A stretch of 64,000 bases of DNA from Tuwongella immobilis (GTDB taxonomy: Bacteria; Planctomycetota; Planctomycetia; Gemmatales; Gemmataceae), in assembly GCF_901538355.1 (NCBI RefSeq), contig NZ_LR593887.1, positions 2,642,920-2,706,919 on the forward strand. The letters are read 5' to 3'. Both the position numbers and the translations under genes were made by a program. Shown one piece after another: positions 34,943 to 44,518 of this stretch (position 1 is its first letter; every line of letters starts with the position of its first letter). A model generated the notes under the pieces. That model was not told the DNA's origin. It was given only the letters and a program-made list of their open reading frames with translations, and did no database searches.

Positions 34943-37234
34943 ATGAGCTTGTCTTCGGGTTCGTTCTCCGCGCGAACGGATGCTCATCCGAGCTTCGCTC
35001 AAATTCATCGCTTTCCGCGACCTGCCGCCCAGTTGCTGGAAGAATGCCGTCGATTGAATCTGTTCGATGCCGTCACGTTTCGGGATTTTCTCCAACGTGT
35101 CGGCGAGCGATTTGCCGAGATGACCACCCGCGAGCGAGTCGGGCAAACGCTCGTTGCGGCTGGGATCCTTACCGAATACCAACTGCAGCGACTCCTCTCC
35201 GGACAAACGCACGGCCTGGTTCTTGGCCATTATCGCATTCTGGACAAACTCGGCAGTGGCACCGTCGGATTGGTATTCCTGGGTGAGCATGTGCTGCTGC
35301 GTCGGCGAGTTGCCATCAAGGTGCTGCCGGTCGATGATACCTTTCCCATGGAGGTCATCGAGCGATTCCACTCCGAAATGCAGGTGCTGTCGAATCTTCG
35401 CCACCCGCACATCGTCACCGCATACGATGCCGGAATCCTCCCCAGTCCGGAATTGACCCTTCCAACTTTGCATTATCTGGTGATGGAATTAGTTGGTGGG
35501 GGCGATTTGGAGCAGTATCTTTACACCCGGAACGCTCCGCTGGATGTGCCGCAGGCGTGTGAGTGGATTCGCCAAGCGGCGGCGGGATTGCAAGAAGCCC
35601 ATGACCATCATCTGATCCATCGCGATCTGAAACCATCGAATCTGCTGTTGAGCGATGACGGAATCATCAAGCTGGTCGATTTTGGTCTCGCTCGGCAATT
35701 TTCGAGCAGCCTGACCCAGCCGAACGCCTTATTGGGCAGCCTGGAATTCATGGCTCCCGAACAGAGCCTCGACCCCACCAGCGTCGGCGGTGCCGCCGAT
35801 ATTTACGCGCTCGGGGCGACCATGTTTTGGCTGCTCACCGGGCAGACGCCATTTGAAATCACCAATAATTTGGTGCAGATGATGGACGATCTGCAAAACT
35901 CCCGACCGCGGCGCATGCGGGAGTTTCGTCCGGAAATTCCGGAAGAGTTGGACGCATTCGTCGATTCGATGCTGGAACGCGACCCAGCCAAGCGACCCGG
36001 CTCCCCGATTGCGGTCATGAACGCCCTATCGCGGTATGCCACCCCGGCACGCACGACCGTGATGTCGGACATGGCCCTGGTCAATACCGCGTCGATTCCG
36101 CAGATGGAGCCGTTCGTATTCGATCCCAGCATTCTTGTGGCGGCACCCATTCTGGTAGTTTCGGTTGATCCGCGAATCGAAGCATTTCTAAGCAAACAAC
36201 TCATTCCGAAGCTCGGCCATCAATGTACGGTGGCGAAGCCTGAGGATGCTCTGCACATCGCGCAGACCCAAAATTGCTCGGTGTTGATTGTCGAGAATCG
36301 GCCGCAAGTCTTTGATGCGAAAGAACTTTGCCAAAAGATTCGAGAACGGCCCGCGCTCGCCAGCCTGCGGATCATGTTGCTGCAATCATCGGCGACCACG
36401 CGGGACTTGGCCCAGGGATTGGAAGCCGGAGCCGACGAGATGCTCCCCTGGCCGGTTGATCCGGTCTTGTTGGATGCCAAATTGCGGTATCTGTTCCGGG
36501 CACGATCATTGCTGGAACAGTTGAACGCATTCAATCAGCACCTCCAAGCCGCACATCGCCAATTGGAGACCAGCTTGCAGGCCCGCTTGGGCGATATTCG
36601 CAAGTCGCAAGATGCGATGCTGTTCGCCATGGCGAAGATGGCCGAAGCGGCAGAAGGGGAATCCGCTGGGCACCAAACCCGCTTGAAGCGGTATGCGGTG
36701 CTGCTGGCCGAGGCGTTGCGAGATGACGATTCCTGGCGTGGGATTATCGACAAGAAATTCCTGGAATATCTCGATCGCTGCACGCCCATTCATGACATCG
36801 GCAAAGTCTGCCTGCCGGATCATTTGCTGTATAAGAGCGGCCAGTTGACGGAAAATGATCGAGCGCAGATCGAGGCGCATCCGGTCGTGGGGTGGTCGAT
36901 TCTGGAATCGATCAGCAAAGAGTACGGCACCAGCATGGGGTTCATGAGCTTTGCCAAAGGCTTGGTGCGGCACCATCACGAGCGGTTCGATGGTCGCGGC
37001 TATCCGGATCGACTGGTGGGCGATCAGATTCCGCCGGCCGCTCGCATTGTTGCACTGGCGGATGTCTATGATGCCCTGCGTCGGCGACGGATTCACAAAG
37101 CGGCGGTCAGTCATGCGGATGCGGTGACGATGATTCTGGAAGATTCGACCGGCCAATTTGATCCCAGCATTGTGCAGGTGTTTGTGCAAGTGGCCGCGCA
37201 GTTTGATCAGATTTTCCAATCGATCCCCAATTAA
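34943..37234 (+). CDS. Ser/Thr kinase - degenerate receiver - HD-GYP phosphodiesterase fusion
   Basis: This 763-residue protein holds three signalling modules in order. A Hanks-type kinase domain (about 97-370) has LGSGTVG, VAIKVLP (Lys126), HRDLKPSN (His226-Asp228), DFGLA and APEQ, so it looks active. A receiver-like domain (about 400-520) opens PILVVSVDPRIEAFL; where the phosphoacceptor Asp should be the sequence is LIVENRP, and the usual Lys is Trp (LPWPVDP), so it cannot be phosphorylated normally. An HD-GYP domain (about 560-760) has GHQTR (His577), HDIGK, EAHPVVGW, HHHERFDGRGYP and LADVYDA, a full metal-ligand set for c-di-GMP hydrolysis. A coiled segment links the last two. The protein lacks transmembrane helices and is cytoplasmic. 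Confidence 0.88.
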   Translation: MSLSSGSFSARTDAHPSFAQIHRFPRPAAQLLEECRRLNLFDAVTFRDFLQRVGERFAEMTTRERVGQTLVAAGILTEYQLQRLLSGQTHGLVLGHYRILDKLGSGTVGLVFLGEHVLLRRRVAIKVLPVDDTFPMEVIERFHSEMQVLSNLRHPHIVTAYDAGILPSPELTLPTLHYLVMELVGGGDLEQYLYTRNAPLDVPQACEWIRQAAAGLQEAHDHHLIHRDLKPSNLLLSDDGIIKLVDFGLARQFSSSLTQPNALLGSLEFMAPEQSLDPTSVGGAADIYALGATMFWLLTGQTPFEITNNLVQMMDDLQNSRPRRMREFRPEIPEELDAFVDSMLERDPAKRPGSPIAVMNALSRYATPARTTVMSDMALVNTASIPQMEPFVFDPSILVAAPILVVSVDPRIEAFLSKQLIPKLGHQCTVAKPEDALHIAQTQNCSVLIVENRPQVFDAKELCQKIRERPALASLRIMLLQSSATTRDLAQGLEAGADEMLPWPVDPVLLDAKLRYLFRARSLLEQLNAFNQHLQAAHRQLETSLQARLGDIRKSQDAMLFAMAKMAEAAEGESAGHQTRLKRYAVLLAEALRDDDSWRGIIDKKFLEYLDRCTPIHDIGKVCLPDHLLYKSGQLTENDRAQIEAHPVVGWSILESISKEYGTSMGFMSFAKGLVRHHHERFDGRGYPDRLVGDQIPPAARIVALADVYDALRRRRIHKAAVSHADAVTMILEDSTGQFDPSIVQVFVQVAAQFDQIFQSIPN

Positions 37235-37263
37235 ACTCGATTCGATTCACGCATTTCGTTGCC

Positions 37264-37287
37264 AAGCCAGTGGGATTCCGCTGGCTT
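37264..37287 (+). terminator. Weak hairpin after the kinase fusion gene
   Basis: AAGCCAGTGG (37264-37273) pairs with CCGCTGGCTT (37278-37287) with one wobble and a GATT loop. No T tract follows, so it may only slow transcription. Confidence 0.4.
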
Positions 37288-37488
37288 GTGTCATTTCCGC
37301 AGTTTTCCGCATTTTCCACAATCTCCCGATTGGGTGAATTCCTTCGATTCTGCGGTCACTCGTCGGGCGGATCGCGGAAGTCGCCAAAAAACTTTCTCAG
37401 GTTTTCCCGGTGGATGGTCGATACCGAGACTACGCTTTCGGCTCGTCGGAGGCATGGACTGCTTTTCCCAGGCTCGGGGGACGCCAGG

Positions 37489-37722
37489 ATGGCATCCGAA
37501 GTGAACGTGCTCGCTCTGGTGAAGGGAGAGCATCGCTACATTTTGGTGTACGACGATTTCAGCCGAGATCAGATGATCGATCATGTTCGGGATCTGGCCG
37601 CCGATCCGGATGTGAAGCTGAACTGGTTCGATGCAGCGGTGTTGTCGGATCGCATCCGCCAACAAACTGCCGAATCGGGTGAGTCGAATCCGGGTGTTCG
37701 TCGGAATCGACGCGCTGCATGA
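37489..37722 (+). CDS. Small hypothetical protein
   Basis: This 77-residue protein starts at ATG 37489 with a GGGGGA site eight bases upstream. The sequence SEVNVLALVKGEHRYILVYDDFSRDQM looks like an alpha/beta fold and ends in a basic Arg-rich tail. I do not recognise the family but it has coding character (no low complexity, plausible hydrophobic pattern). It is 27 bases upstream of the Xer recombinase gene on the same strand and may be co-transcribed with it. Confidence 0.6.
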   Translation: MASEVNVLALVKGEHRYILVYDDFSRDQMIDHVRDLAADPDVKLNWFDAAVLSDRIRQQTAESGESNPGVRRNRRAA

Positions 37723-37749
37723 TGCAAAACTGAGCCACTACCGACTGAT

Positions 37750-38682
37750 GTGACTGCAACTTGGGATGGGCTGGGTAGTTGGATGGATGCTGCTGTTGCG
37801 GATTTCCTGAGGCATTTGGGACTGGAGAAGAATTCTTCGGCCCACACGGTCAAGTCCTACCGAGAGGATTTGACCCTGGCGGTTGCGTTTCTTCGGGAAA
37901 AACTCGGCGAATCCGCACAACCAATTCAGATTACCCCGCGAACACTTCGGGCATACACCGTCTGGTTGCATGAACAGAACTATGCCAAGACGACGGTGGC
38001 TCGTCGCATTGCTTCGTTGCGGTCATGGCTTCGCTATCTCTGTCGGCAAGGGATTCTGCAAACGAATCCCGCGGATGGATTACGTGGACCCCGTCAAAGT
38101 AAGAAACTTCCTCATTTTCTTTCGATTGCGGATGTGGATCGACTCTTGGCGGCTCCCAATCGAGATGAACCGCCCGGAAGACGAGATCACGCGATGCTCG
38201 AAACGCTGTATTCCGCAGGATTGCGGGTCAGCGAATTGGTCGGGCTGAATGTGGAGGATGTTGATTTGGGCGAAGGAGTGTTGGTCGTTCGCGGCAAGGG
38301 TCGCAAAGAACGGCTCGCACTCATTGGCCCAACCGCCACGCAAGCGTTGATTGCGTGGTACGCCGATCGACCGGCGATTCTGAACGGCCGAATTCGGGAC
38401 GCGAATGCGGTCTTTCTCAATCAAAAAGGCGGTCGATTAACGGTTCGGAGCGTGGGACGGATTCTCGCTCACTATCTGCAGCAATTGGGACTGGATCCGC
38501 AGACCAGCCCCCATACGTTGCGGCATTCCTTCGCCACCCACATGTTGGATGCGGGGGCGGATATTCGCGGCGTCCAGGAACTCTTGGGCCATCGCAACTT
38601 GACCACCACCCAGGTCTACACCCATGTGACCACGCAACGATTACACGAGAGCTATCGCAACGCTCACCCACGTGCGAACTAA
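37750..38682 (+). CDS. Tyrosine recombinase XerC/XerD-like
   Basis: This 310-residue protein has the SAM-like N-terminal DNA-binding domain (ADFLRHLGLEKNSSAHTVKS) and the catalytic tyrosine-recombinase domain. Catalytic residues are visible: Arg in SAGLRVSELVGL, Lys in RGKGRKERL, the His-x-x-Arg in HTLRHSFATHML, His in LLGHRNLTTTQ and the nucleophile Tyr in TQVYTHV. Xer proteins resolve chromosome dimers at dif. The start is GTG 37750; ATG 37783 gives the more usual length of about 299. I cannot tell XerC from XerD from sequence alone, and no dif-like site was noticed nearby. Confidence 0.92.
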   Translation: MTATWDGLGSWMDAAVADFLRHLGLEKNSSAHTVKSYREDLTLAVAFLREKLGESAQPIQITPRTLRAYTVWLHEQNYAKTTVARRIASLRSWLRYLCRQGILQTNPADGLRGPRQSKKLPHFLSIADVDRLLAAPNRDEPPGRRDHAMLETLYSAGLRVSELVGLNVEDVDLGEGVLVVRGKGRKERLALIGPTATQALIAWYADRPAILNGRIRDANAVFLNQKGGRLTVRSVGRILAHYLQQLGLDPQTSPHTLRHSFATHMLDAGADIRGVQELLGHRNLTTTQVYTHVTTQRLHESYRNAHPRAN

Positions 38683-38708
38683 CCCACGCTATCGCCAGGG
38701 GCAACCGA

Positions 38709-39869
38709 ATGAAGCAAGCACCGAACCGTTACCCGCAACGACTGGCTGGATGGAGTCTGATCCTACTCTTCCTTCTGGTCGCGCCGGTTCAATCGGCTGA
38801 GCCAATCGCTTGGCGGACCGAATACAACGCGGCCCGACAGGAGGCGAACCAAAAGAATCGTCCGCTGCTCATCGACATTGGCACCGAGGCTTGCACCTAT
38901 TGCAAGAAGCTCGATCTGACCACCTTCCAAGATCCGACGGTGATGACGCTGCTCAATCAGCGTTTCGTTCCGTTGAAAGTGGACGGGAATCTGGAACCGA
39001 ATCTGACGCAAGCCCTGCGGATTACCGTCTATCCGACGCTGATTATCGCTTCGACAGATGGGAAGATTCTGGCCATGATCGAAGGGTACATGGATGCCCC
39101 GCGATTGACCGAACACCTGAATCGAGCGATTGCCAACGCGACGCCGGACTTCCTCGCGCGGGATTTCCAAGAAGCGAACAAGGCGATCAACGAAGGAAAT
39201 TATGCTCGAGCGGTGGCGCTGCTCAAATCGATCACCGGAGATAGCAAAGAATCGCCCATCAAGCTGAAGGCGAGCGATGTGCTGGCTGGTCTCGAACAAC
39301 AAGCCGCTGGGCAGTTGGCGCGGGCCAAGCAGATGAACGATCGTGGCCAAAGCCTCGAAGCGATGGACGTGCTGACGAGTATGGTGCAACGATTCACCGG
39401 GACTCAAGCCGCCAATGATGCCGGGTTGATGCTCTCCTCGCTGGCCGCACAACCGGAACTCCGCGATGGACTTCGGGTGCGTCGCGCTCGGGAACTGCTC
39501 GCCTTGGCTCGTGATGACTACCGTTCGGAGCGATTCCTGAACTGTCTCGATCACTGCGACATTCTGTCGAACACGTACCGCGACCTGCCGGAAGGCAAAG
39601 AAGGTTCGCACTTGGCGACTCAGGTTCGGGATAACCCGGAGATGATGGCCAAGGTCGTGGAATCGATGAATGATCGCATGGGGGGAATGTACCTGGCGTT
39701 GGCCGAATCGCACTTGAAGAAGGGCAACCACCAGGAAGCGTCGAAGTGCCTCGAGCGATTGGTCGCCGCGTGCCCGAATTCTGAGGCGGCGAACAAAGCC
39801 AACGTCACCTTGGCCCAACTACGTGGGAAGATGACCGAGGCCCAAACTGCGGGGTTCCAAAAGCCCTAA
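38709..39869 (+). CDS. Exported thioredoxin-fold protein with helical C-terminal region
   Basis: This 386-residue protein has a signal peptide (LAGWSLILLFLLVAPVQSAE). A thioredoxin-like domain follows with the redox pair Cys62-x-x-Cys65 in EACTYCKKL and the cis-Pro loop TVYPTLIIAS. The next 230 residues are helical and TPR-like (ANKAINEGNYARAVALLKSI, then HLKKGNHQEASKCLERLVAACP). It is probably a periplasmic thiol-disulfide or scaffold protein. It is 26 bases downstream of the Xer gene but has no obvious functional link with it. A terminator at 39901-39930 ends the transcript. Confidence 0.82.
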   Translation: MKQAPNRYPQRLAGWSLILLFLLVAPVQSAEPIAWRTEYNAARQEANQKNRPLLIDIGTEACTYCKKLDLTTFQDPTVMTLLNQRFVPLKVDGNLEPNLTQALRITVYPTLIIASTDGKILAMIEGYMDAPRLTEHLNRAIANATPDFLARDFQEANKAINEGNYARAVALLKSITGDSKESPIKLKASDVLAGLEQQAAGQLARAKQMNDRGQSLEAMDVLTSMVQRFTGTQAANDAGLMLSSLAAQPELRDGLRVRRARELLALARDDYRSERFLNCLDHCDILSNTYRDLPEGKEGSHLATQVRDNPEMMAKVVESMNDRMGGMYLALAESHLKKGNHQEASKCLERLVAACPNSEAANKANVTLAQLRGKMTEAQTAGFQKP

Positions 39870-39900
39870 TGCAGATGTGAGTGTGATGGTGAGATTGCGA

Positions 39901-39930
39901 CACCCTCGGAGAACGGTTTCTCCGAGGGTG
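39901..39930. terminator. Terminator between convergent genes
   Basis: CACCCTCGGAGA (39901-39912) pairs perfectly with TCTCCGAGGGTG (39919-39930), loop of six. It lies between the thioredoxin-fold gene and the IMPase-like gene; T-rich sequence follows on the plus strand. Confidence 0.7.
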
Positions 39931-39967
39931 GTTTGCGTTTCCAGGGATGCGATGTCGCCTCGCAAAA

Positions 39968-40798
39968 TCACTCCGGAGTCGGGAAATCCTTCATTTGCTG
40001 CACCGCGAGCGCATGCAAATGCCCATTCGAGGCAATCATGCCACTTCGTTGCACAAAGCCCGGTTCACCATAGCGAATTGGCGAGCCGGCCAGCGTCGTC
40101 ACGTGACCACCTGCTTCGGTGACAAGGATGTGCCCGGCGGCGATATCCCAATCTTTGAATCCAATCTCCGTATTCACATACCATTCTGCCTCGCCCCGCG
40201 CAATTAACGCCATTTTCACGCCTGCGGAATACGTCTCGACCAACTGATGGGCCGATCGTTCCAGCCGACTGAATGCCGGGGATGGACCTTTGCCGGGCTT
40301 GGTATGCGATTGCGTCAATCGGCCTTCTGTCGGATTTTCGAGCGGCGAAACGTGACAGCGTTGGCTTTCGCCATGCTGCAACACGAAGCAACCGCGCCCT
40401 TTCACCGCATAGGTAGTCCGATTGAATACGGGTTCATGGACAACCCCAAGAATGACATCCGGGCCAACTCGCAAGCCGATCATCACGGAGAATTGGCCAT
40501 TTTTCCGGGCAAAGCCGCGTGTGCCATCAATCGGATCGACGACCCAGATGCGCTCCGCCACGGTCCGCGCTTCGGCCAGCGTGATGGTTGCTTCCTCGGC
40601 ACAAAGGGCATCTTGTGGGAATGCTTGCTGAAGAGTCTGAAGGATGATTTCTTGCGATTGGTGATCGACGTGGGTGGAGATTGTCGCCGGGGCATTGGGG
40701 ATAACCTCAAAGCGACCATATTCTTCTAAGATCATCGCCCCAGCGCGGTGGGCCGCGTCCAGGGCGATGCGAAGTTCTTCTTGCAGATAGTCGGCCAT
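39968..40798 (-). CDS. Inositol monophosphatase-family phosphatase (CysQ/HisN-like)
   Basis: This 276-residue protein has the metal-site motifs of the Li-sensitive phosphatase family: the Glu pair in LCAEEAT, the DPIDGT signature in WVVDPIDGTRGF, and the C-terminal metal-ligand motif in FKDWDIAAGHILV. The family includes inositol monophosphatase, histidinol phosphatase and 3'(2'),5'-bisphosphate nucleotidase; I cannot decide between them. I chose ATG 40798 (AAGGAAGG upstream), dropping a 12-residue in-frame extension that reaches nearly to the stop of the ABC gene. It follows the ABC exporter gene on the same strand. Confidence 0.85.
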   Translation of the reverse strand: MADYLQEELRIALDAAHRAGAMILEEYGRFEVIPNAPATISTHVDHQSQEIILQTLQQAFPQDALCAEEATITLAEARTVAERIWVVDPIDGTRGFARKNGQFSVMIGLRVGPDVILGVVHEPVFNRTTYAVKGRGCFVLQHGESQRCHVSPLENPTEGRLTQSHTKPGKGPSPAFSRLERSAHQLVETYSAGVKMALIARGEAEWYVNTEIGFKDWDIAAGHILVTEAGGHVTTLAGSPIRYGEPGFVQRSGMIASNGHLHALAVQQMKDFPTPE

Positions 40799-40834
40799 CA
40801 CGCCTTCCTTGCGGAGACAGCCGAGTGACGACAA

Positions 40835-42994
40835 TTAAGCCGGCTCGGCGAGATCGTTCAATTCCATAGCGATCAGTGTACGATAAAGCGCGTTGGTTTC
40901 TAGCAGCGAACGGTGATCGCCAACCGCATCCACGCGCCCCTTGTGGACCAGAATCACCGTTTCCGCATGCTTGATGAACGCACGCCGATGCGCCAAAAAC
41001 AGCACGGTTCGACCCGGCATCACTCGCCGAAGCGTGTCGTCGATTAACGCGCGAGTGAGATCATCAAAGCCTTCGGGCAGTTCTTCGATAATCAGAATCG
41101 CGGGATCGCGCAGAATCGCCCGTGCCAGCGCGATGCGGAATTGCTCGCCGCGTTTCAGCGAAGTCCCCATCTCGCCAATGATTGTCTCATATCCATGTGG
41201 GAGTTTTTGGATAAACTGGTGGGCATGCGCCAGCTTCGCCGCTTCGATAATCTGCGGCAAACTGTAGCTCGGGTCGCCACAGCCAATGTTGTTACCGACC
41301 GAATCATTGAACGTCAATTGGTGCGACAAGACCAAGCCAATCTGGGAACGCAGGGAATCGAGCGTGATGCCTTTGACATCTTTGCCGTCGATCCGCACCA
41401 TCCCTTGATTCGCATCGACCAATCGCGGAATGGAATACGCAATCGCCAGTTTCTCCGCATCATCCGGCCCGACGATGCAAACTCGTTTGCCGGCAATGAT
41501 TTGGAACGAAATATCGTTGAGCAGCAACTGCCCGGTGCCGTATTCTCGAACGGTGACATTCTGAAATTCGAGCAGTTGATTCATCGGCGGCAGGAATGCG
41601 GCATCGTAGAGTTGCGGCGTTTCGCTTCGGCGGTCGAGGTAATCGAACACAACTGCTGCCGAGTTCTGCACTTCGGGCATTTCTTCGCGACGACGCACCA
41701 CGCCAGTGATCGGCCAATTCAGGCAAGCCAGCACCACGAACATGAGCAACAACCCGGTGAGCGAAATCGATTCCGCCAGGATGAATCGGCCCGCCAGAAA
41801 CAGCAGAACGACTGACCCGAGCAGGATAATCAGAATCAGATTCGGGCGAGCATTGGTCTCACCCCGCAATCGGCGACGATCGCTGCGTGCATATTCCGCG
41901 AGTTGGCGTTCAACCCGGCTTTGGTTGAACAGCTCCATCAGATAGCACTTCACCAACCGCATCATGCCCAGACTTTCTTCCAACAGCGACAGGCAAGATC
42001 CGGCTGATTTCCGTCCATCTTCCGATTGTTCGACAAAGCGACGTTCGACCCAATGGCCCAATGCCACGACCAGCACTGCCAGAATGACCGCGATGACGGC
42101 CAGAATCGGGTCGATGACGAACGCCATTACGGCCAGCGAAATCAGGAGGATCGGGTTCATCCAATGGGTGGTCAATTGGGCATGCAACGCCTGCTGGAGT
42201 GCACCCACATGCTTGGTCATTAGACCAATCGCTTCGTTGCCGATGTTGGAATGCACGGCTTGGGTGCCAACTCGGTACGAGTGGTGATAAATCATGCGCC
42301 GCAAACGAGTTACGGCATCGAGCGATGCGCGAGAGGCATACGTTTCCGCCAGATTCATGCAGACGCCGAGCAGGAGCGTTAGCAGCATCATCGTCAGAAA
42401 CAGCCGCAGCAGATACCGCCGACTTCCGTCATAACTGTCGGACGTTTCCCAGGTGCCGGGGATGGTCGCGGCAATGGCGGCGATTGGGCGAGATGCCAAA
42501 TGATGATCCAAGCGAATGAGCGTCGCCAGAATCCCGAAGTTGGGTTGCGGCTTGGCATCCTTCTCGGCGGGCAGGAACGCCTGGGCCGCATCGCTGTTTA
42601 CCCGAGATTCCAACTCATGCGCAACCATCGCCCGCCAACGCACTTCCAACTCCAACCCATCCAGTGGCGGGGTTGGCTCATCGGCGCTGAGCAGTCGATT
42701 TTCGGTGGCCTTGGTTAGCGGCAATCGGGACAGCCATTTTTGGCGAGTCTCGACTGGGAGTTCCGACCAGCGCGTGTTGATGGTTGTTTGGAGGCTAGGG
42801 CGAATGTCGTTCCATGCCGGGATGCGTCCGTGATGTTGGAGCAGATCCAGCAGCAGGCCCAACGTGACCAGCAGTGGAATGATCAGCAACGCCGAAGCAA
42901 TGGATAATGTGATCGCCAAGCTACTGGCGACTGGGGTTTGCGATAATAGCGCCCGAGCACGGGCAAACGGGGTGCGCTCCACGATGGCAATCAC
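40835..42994 (-). CDS. ABC exporter-type membrane protein with degenerate ATPase domain
   Basis: This 719-residue single-chain half-transporter has a membrane part (about 1-480) with helices such as LAITLSIASALLIIPLLVTL and LILIILLGSVVLLFLAGRFIL, and an insert of about 120 residues between the first two. The ATPase domain starts around 490. Its Walker A is VGPDDAEKL (509-516): the Lys stays but the P-loop glycines and the Ser/Thr are gone. The signature is LKRGEQ instead of LSGGQ. Walker B ends in IIEE instead of Asp-Glu. The Q-loop (LSHQ) and H-loop (LAHRR, His669) remain. ATP hydrolysis is thus doubtful. The IMPase-like gene follows within 36 bases. Confidence 0.85.
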   Translation of the reverse strand: MIAIVERTPFARARALLSQTPVASSLAITLSIASALLIIPLLVTLGLLLDLLQHHGRIPAWNDIRPSLQTTINTRWSELPVETRQKWLSRLPLTKATENRLLSADEPTPPLDGLELEVRWRAMVAHELESRVNSDAAQAFLPAEKDAKPQPNFGILATLIRLDHHLASRPIAAIAATIPGTWETSDSYDGSRRYLLRLFLTMMLLTLLLGVCMNLAETYASRASLDAVTRLRRMIYHHSYRVGTQAVHSNIGNEAIGLMTKHVGALQQALHAQLTTHWMNPILLISLAVMAFVIDPILAVIAVILAVLVVALGHWVERRFVEQSEDGRKSAGSCLSLLEESLGMMRLVKCYLMELFNQSRVERQLAEYARSDRRRLRGETNARPNLILIILLGSVVLLFLAGRFILAESISLTGLLLMFVVLACLNWPITGVVRRREEMPEVQNSAAVVFDYLDRRSETPQLYDAAFLPPMNQLLEFQNVTVREYGTGQLLLNDISFQIIAGKRVCIVGPDDAEKLAIAYSIPRLVDANQGMVRIDGKDVKGITLDSLRSQIGLVLSHQLTFNDSVGNNIGCGDPSYSLPQIIEAAKLAHAHQFIQKLPHGYETIIGEMGTSLKRGEQFRIALARAILRDPAILIIEELPEGFDDLTRALIDDTLRRVMPGRTVLFLAHRRAFIKHAETVILVHKGRVDAVGDHRSLLETNALYRTLIAMELNDLAEPA

Positions 42995-43221
42995 TCCGAC
43001 GCGTGAGGACGATGGGACGAATCCTACCGGTCTGGAGGGGGACCGCCAATCTGGGCTGCTGCTCCATGCAGGGATGTGGTCACACGTCAGACCGGACGGG
43101 CTTTTTGGTAGTGTAACTCAATCCAATGCTCGGCTCCAGACGCGAAATCCGCATCATCCGGAACTTCTTGCGGATGACACGGATTCTGCGGAGAAATCCG
43201 AACAGTCGATCGCAGGCCGAC

Positions 43222-44466
43222 TTATGCCAAGTCGCGATCTTCGAACAGAATCAACCCCACCAGCATGGCGATGCTGACATAAATGATCGAGTATCCGAAC
43301 ACCGTCAGCACATAGATGGTGAAGTCGCCCATTTGCAACGGATTATCGCGGATGATCGCCGGGCCCATGTTGAAAAATTCCAACGCGGGTAACAATGCGT
43401 CAATCAATTGAGCGACGAAGCTCACCAGCGACAGGCCCGAAGCGGCATTCGGATCGCTCGCCGCCTGACTGGTCACCTGCACCAGCACCGGGGAGAGGTT
43501 CCCCAGCAGGAAGATGACCAAGCAAAGCACGATGTTCACGACATACGGCAACCGAGTTGCCAGCGCCGAGGCAATCGCAATCAGCACCATGACTTGGCCA
43601 AAGCCGAGCAGCAACCCCGTATGGTGAGCGATGGTTTCGCCAAACCATGCGGCGATTCCCGAGGCGACCGATGCGCCTTCATTGCCGGGCACCAGCGACG
43701 TAATTGTTTTGCCAATCACGTCTTGCACTTCCAACGGCATGGTGTCGCGGACTTCTTCGAGCTTGTCAAACGATGGCTTGATATACAGTGCCCAGTTCAG
43801 AATCCACCCCAGCACGAGCGTGAGTGCCATTGCGGCCATGGCAATGCCCAAAAACTTGCCAATCAAAAATTGTCGGCGGCTAATCGGCTTCGAGAGCAGG
43901 GTGATGGCAGTTCGGCCTTCGATTTCTTCATAGATGGAAATACTGGCAGCCAAGACACCGAACAGGCCCGAAGCGAGCATGATCGTGTCGAAGCCCAGTT
44001 GCTTCATCATCTTGTATTCGTCGCCGAAGGTGAAGTACGGAATCACCATGGAGACGATAATCAGGATCATGGCGGCAAGTGCCACCACCCAGAAGGTGGG
44101 CTGACGCATCCCTTCGCGGTAGGCAGCCAAGGTCACGGCACCGCCGCGCGGCCACACCAACAACACGAGTTGTGGGGCGATAATCAGAAAGTCGATCAGC
44201 AATTGAATATGCAAAATGGCAGCGTAGAAGCGGCCGTAGAACGCGAGCGTGTCGGGATCGCGCTTGAATCCCAAAATGGCGGCGATGATTACCCCTGCGA
44301 TCGCGATGGTACCCACTGCCGTGCCAAGGGCTTGTGGCGATTTGAGCGATTTCTTAAACGCGCGGGGATCCAGTGCCCATAGCCATGGCAATGCGGCCAA
44401 GAACTGATACAAGGCCAAGAGCAACCCTGCAGGAAGCAAACTACCGAGATTCGTCAGATTCAGCAT
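43222..44466 (-). CDS. ABC-2 type transporter permease
   Basis: This 414-residue protein has about eight hydrophobic segments (for example GTAVGTIAIAGVIIAAILGF, then TFWVVALAAMILIIVSMVIPYFTF and TALVLGW-like segments). The segment EEIEGRTAITLLSKPISRRQFLIGKFLG is the typical loop of ABC-2/NatB-type permeases. Such proteins need a separate ATPase partner; none is encoded in this gene's immediate context except, in the opposite order, the degenerate exporter gene next to it. The substrate is unknown. It is 52 bases downstream of nadK. Confidence 0.82.
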   Translation of the reverse strand: MLNLTNLGSLLPAGLLLALYQFLAALPWLWALDPRAFKKSLKSPQALGTAVGTIAIAGVIIAAILGFKRDPDTLAFYGRFYAAILHIQLLIDFLIIAPQLVLLVWPRGGAVTLAAYREGMRQPTFWVVALAAMILIIVSMVIPYFTFGDEYKMMKQLGFDTIMLASGLFGVLAASISIYEEIEGRTAITLLSKPISRRQFLIGKFLGIAMAAMALTLVLGWILNWALYIKPSFDKLEEVRDTMPLEVQDVIGKTITSLVPGNEGASVASGIAAWFGETIAHHTGLLLGFGQVMVLIAIASALATRLPYVVNIVLCLVIFLLGNLSPVLVQVTSQAASDPNAASGLSLVSFVAQLIDALLPALEFFNMGPAIIRDNPLQMGDFTIYVLTVFGYSIIYVSIAMLVGLILFEDRDLA

Positions 44467-44518
44467 GGCGGGACGCTCGCAGTGAGACTAGCAGCCGCGC
44501 GACACTCCCGCGCGGGCG

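Noticed and set aside
43000-43221. Possible small gene or RNA between the ABC exporter and the ABC-2 permease
   Set aside because: Frames there are short, without ribosome-binding sites, and no stable hairpin with T tract was seen.
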